Below are positions 62,150 to 64,000 of a stretch of DNA of 64,000 bases, in pieces. The notes below the pieces were generated by a model. That model was given only the letters and a program-made list of their open reading frames with translations, was not told the DNA's origin and did no database searches. The stretch lies in NCBI RefSeq assembly GCF_964355755.1, contig NC_092671.1, forward strand, positions 38,829,304-38,893,303, in the 5' to 3' direction. This DNA is from Antedon mediterranea. Its lineage: Eukaryota > Echinodermata > Crinoidea > Comatulida > Antedonidae. The stretch's first letter is position 1. The number at the start of each line of letters is the position of its first letter. A program made the position numbers and the translations under genes.

Positions 62150-63511
62150 CTAGACGTCGTCATCAGTGTTGAGTATTGGTTCAAAAGAGAAAGGACGGAA
62201 TGGATGGCCTTCTCCTTTGTAGAATTTGCTCTGGAACTCAACCCTAAAAGAAAAATATTCATTCATATATTGTGTTTTATTTGTGTCTAGAGCAGTGGCA
62301 TAACGGCTTTAAGCACTCACTGGCTAAACCCAGGGGCCCGCAGCTTATGGGGGCCCATGAGCAGTGCCCAGAGGGAAAAAAGGCATTAAAACATGTAGAA
62401 AAAGGCTAAAAACGCCCCAGGCGCCTCCAGCATTGGGGATTGGGGTGGGGGGGGGGGGGGGGGCTTGGGGTTCCTAATCCAGGGACCTCAGGCCACTGTT
62501 TTACAACACTGGTCTAGAACACAATTTATATATTATATGTACTATTATTATTATTATTTGTATGTATAATGGAAATAAATGAAAATAATGTTCTCGACTA
62601 AAGTTGTGCAGTTATGTGATGATGTCATGACCCTTTTAGTTGGGATTGTAGTTTAATATTGGAAGTATACAGATTATAAAAGATTATCAAGGATTATTTA
62701 AGATTATAAAAAACAATTAAAGATTATACTAAAGCCGATATTCACATTTTATTCCAAAGAAATAAGATAATGTAAAGACTTACCAATGAAGACGAAGAGT
62801 ATGCAAGAAGGCAGACAAGCCTTCCATAAATAGTAGAATACCAATGGTAAGCACTGCCCAGAATGCAAACAGCAGGTAAGTGGCAATAGCTCCTATGAAC
62901 CCTTCCATTCCAAAGCCCAACGCCAACACCATCGTCCACAGTACCTCTGACAATTCTGTGAAACAAAAATATAGCAATCGGGTTATGATCTGTGATTCGA
63001 AACCTCTACCTAAAAAAAATGGAAGCTCTACTTTTTACCATCACAAAATATTTATTTATGTGGTCAAACATTTTCAGCAGTGGCAAAACTGAGATCCCCG
63101 ATATGTAGGAATACTGGAGGTACTGTAGGATGTGTAAACGATACAGCCATAACGTATTCAATGGTATGGGCTAGGCTAATAACTCATCAGCATGGGCCAT
63201 AGATGTAGATAGGCTGCTGTGTGAGAGATACAACCTAGCTAGGTAATGTACTTGAAAAACCTACCAGCATGAGCAAGGCTGAGAGCCCATAGACGTAGGT
63301 AGGATGCAGTGTGGGAGATGCAGCCTAGACAGTATTCAATGGTGTGGATTCCTTGGTAGATCAAAACCTCGCCAAGTTCAAACTCTTCCTGTTCAGATTC
63401 ATCCGAGCTGGTTGACTGCGATTCATCCAGTTCATCGTGGTGGATTATCTCGGCACTGTCATCGCCGAGTTGCTGCGACTTTGTCATTCTTGCACCCTGG
63501 TATCTTGATGT
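62150..63511 (-). CDS. ATP6V0A1: V-type proton ATPase a subunit, C-terminal three exons (partial)
   Basis: Subunit a of the membrane Vo sector, carrying the proton half-channels. Exons on the minus strand are 63511-63265, 62955-62784 and 62243-62150, all in phase; earlier exons lie beyond 64000. The first encodes an acidic cytosolic loop ([20 protein letters not shown]) followed by [20 protein letters not shown] and WALSLAHA; the arginine in YLRLW is the family's essential proton-transfer residue. The second gives [10 protein letters not shown], two hydrophobic segments and [15 protein letters not shown]. The last gives [20 protein letters not shown] and ends LNTDDDV. The acidic loop differs between paralogues, so a1 is the best guess among a1-a4. 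Confidence 0.92.
62293..62511. mobile_element. hAT-like short element with 8-bp target duplication
   Basis: It begins CAGTGGCATAACGG and ends TTACAACACTG (CAGTG/CACTG termini). It is flanked by GTCTAGAG and GTCTAGAA, a 7/8 match as expected for hAT insertions. A run of about 18 G is inside. It sits in the last V-ATPase intron. Confidence 0.6.
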
Positions 63512-63716
63512 CTACGGTAAAATGAAGTAATTTATTAATTTAATTTCTATATTTTACATATAGGTGATAGTCTGTACTTACCCACGCAAAGGCACAATGC
63601 TCAGCATCAAACAAAAAAAAATATATAATTGAAGTGCAATACTTTATAAGGCTAGTTAATTTTGAAGTCGCAATACTCACTTGCATTTTTATTCAAAACT
63701 TATTGCCAGGGACACT

Positions 63717-63843
63717 TAAAGCTCTGTCTACACTATCAAACTTTATGTGACAAAACAATGTGATGTGCCCATATATGATGTCATATCACTACCATATTTG
63801 GGCACATCACCCTTTTTCGTCTAGTTTGATAGTATAGACAGAT
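63717..63843 (+). mobile_element. MITE-1 copy 14
   Basis: Both ends are present (TAAAGCTCTGTCTACACTAT and GATAGTATAGACAGA), with a deletion in the first CArG box; the second, CCATATTTGG, is perfect. In a V-ATPase a-subunit intron. Confidence 0.88.
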
Positions 63844-64000
63844 GAGATAACTTGTTTTGATGGTCACAACATAGACAAATATAAAATTTGGTTGGTAACT
63901 AAAGTTTTTTTACCACAAAATTAATTATCATTATAAGTTTAATTGAAATCTAATGAAACCTTTCCACGAGTCAGTACAGTACATCAATACATTTACAACG

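Overview
This is a 64 kb stretch of an AT-rich animal nuclear genome with intron-split genes, GT-AG splice sites and dense small transposons. The proteins are clearly metazoan. The tRNA-derived SINEs ending in GCGCTATATAAAT-type tails, the ACCTCCGCC/GGCGGAGGT element and the GGCCTA-rich tracts remind me of echinoderm or other invertebrate deuterostome genomes. That placement is inference, not a search result.

Layout, left to right. At 1-172 (- strand) lies the 3' end of a non-LTR retrotransposon reverse transcriptase. Between 2.4 and 6.7 kb (-) is a small gene I do not recognise; four coding exons are visible and one is probably missing. INO80D (chromatin remodelling, -) runs 20458 to 13000 in nine coding exons that join in frame to 990 codons. 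WDR37 (beta-propeller protein, -) runs 34119 to 25547 in twelve coding exons, 485 codons. Two exons of a second unrecognised gene (-) lie at 35893-34838. An ADAR2-type adenosine deaminase (ADARB1-like, -) has two coding exons, 45125-43632 and 40425-39897. A MEGF/Draper/SREC-like EGF receptor (+) runs 56170-60131 in six exons, 500 codons. The last three coding exons of the V-ATPase a subunit (-) lie at 63511-62150, with the rest of that gene beyond the right edge.

The genes have no evident shared pathway; this is an ordinary euchromatic gene neighbourhood. All exon joins given were checked by reading phase by hand.

The space between exons is filled with short mobile elements: 14 copies of one TA-flanked MITE whose sequence carries SRF-type CArG boxes, four other MITE families, three tRNA-derived SINE families, a hAT-like and a Harbinger-like element, and several minisatellites. 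The most striking structure is at 47792-52854. Three elements with rolling-circle (Helentron-like) ends are nested one inside another, each inserted between two Ts about 60-70 bp inside the 5' end of its host. A separate 580-bp element at 36188-36767 has the same end architecture but different sequence.
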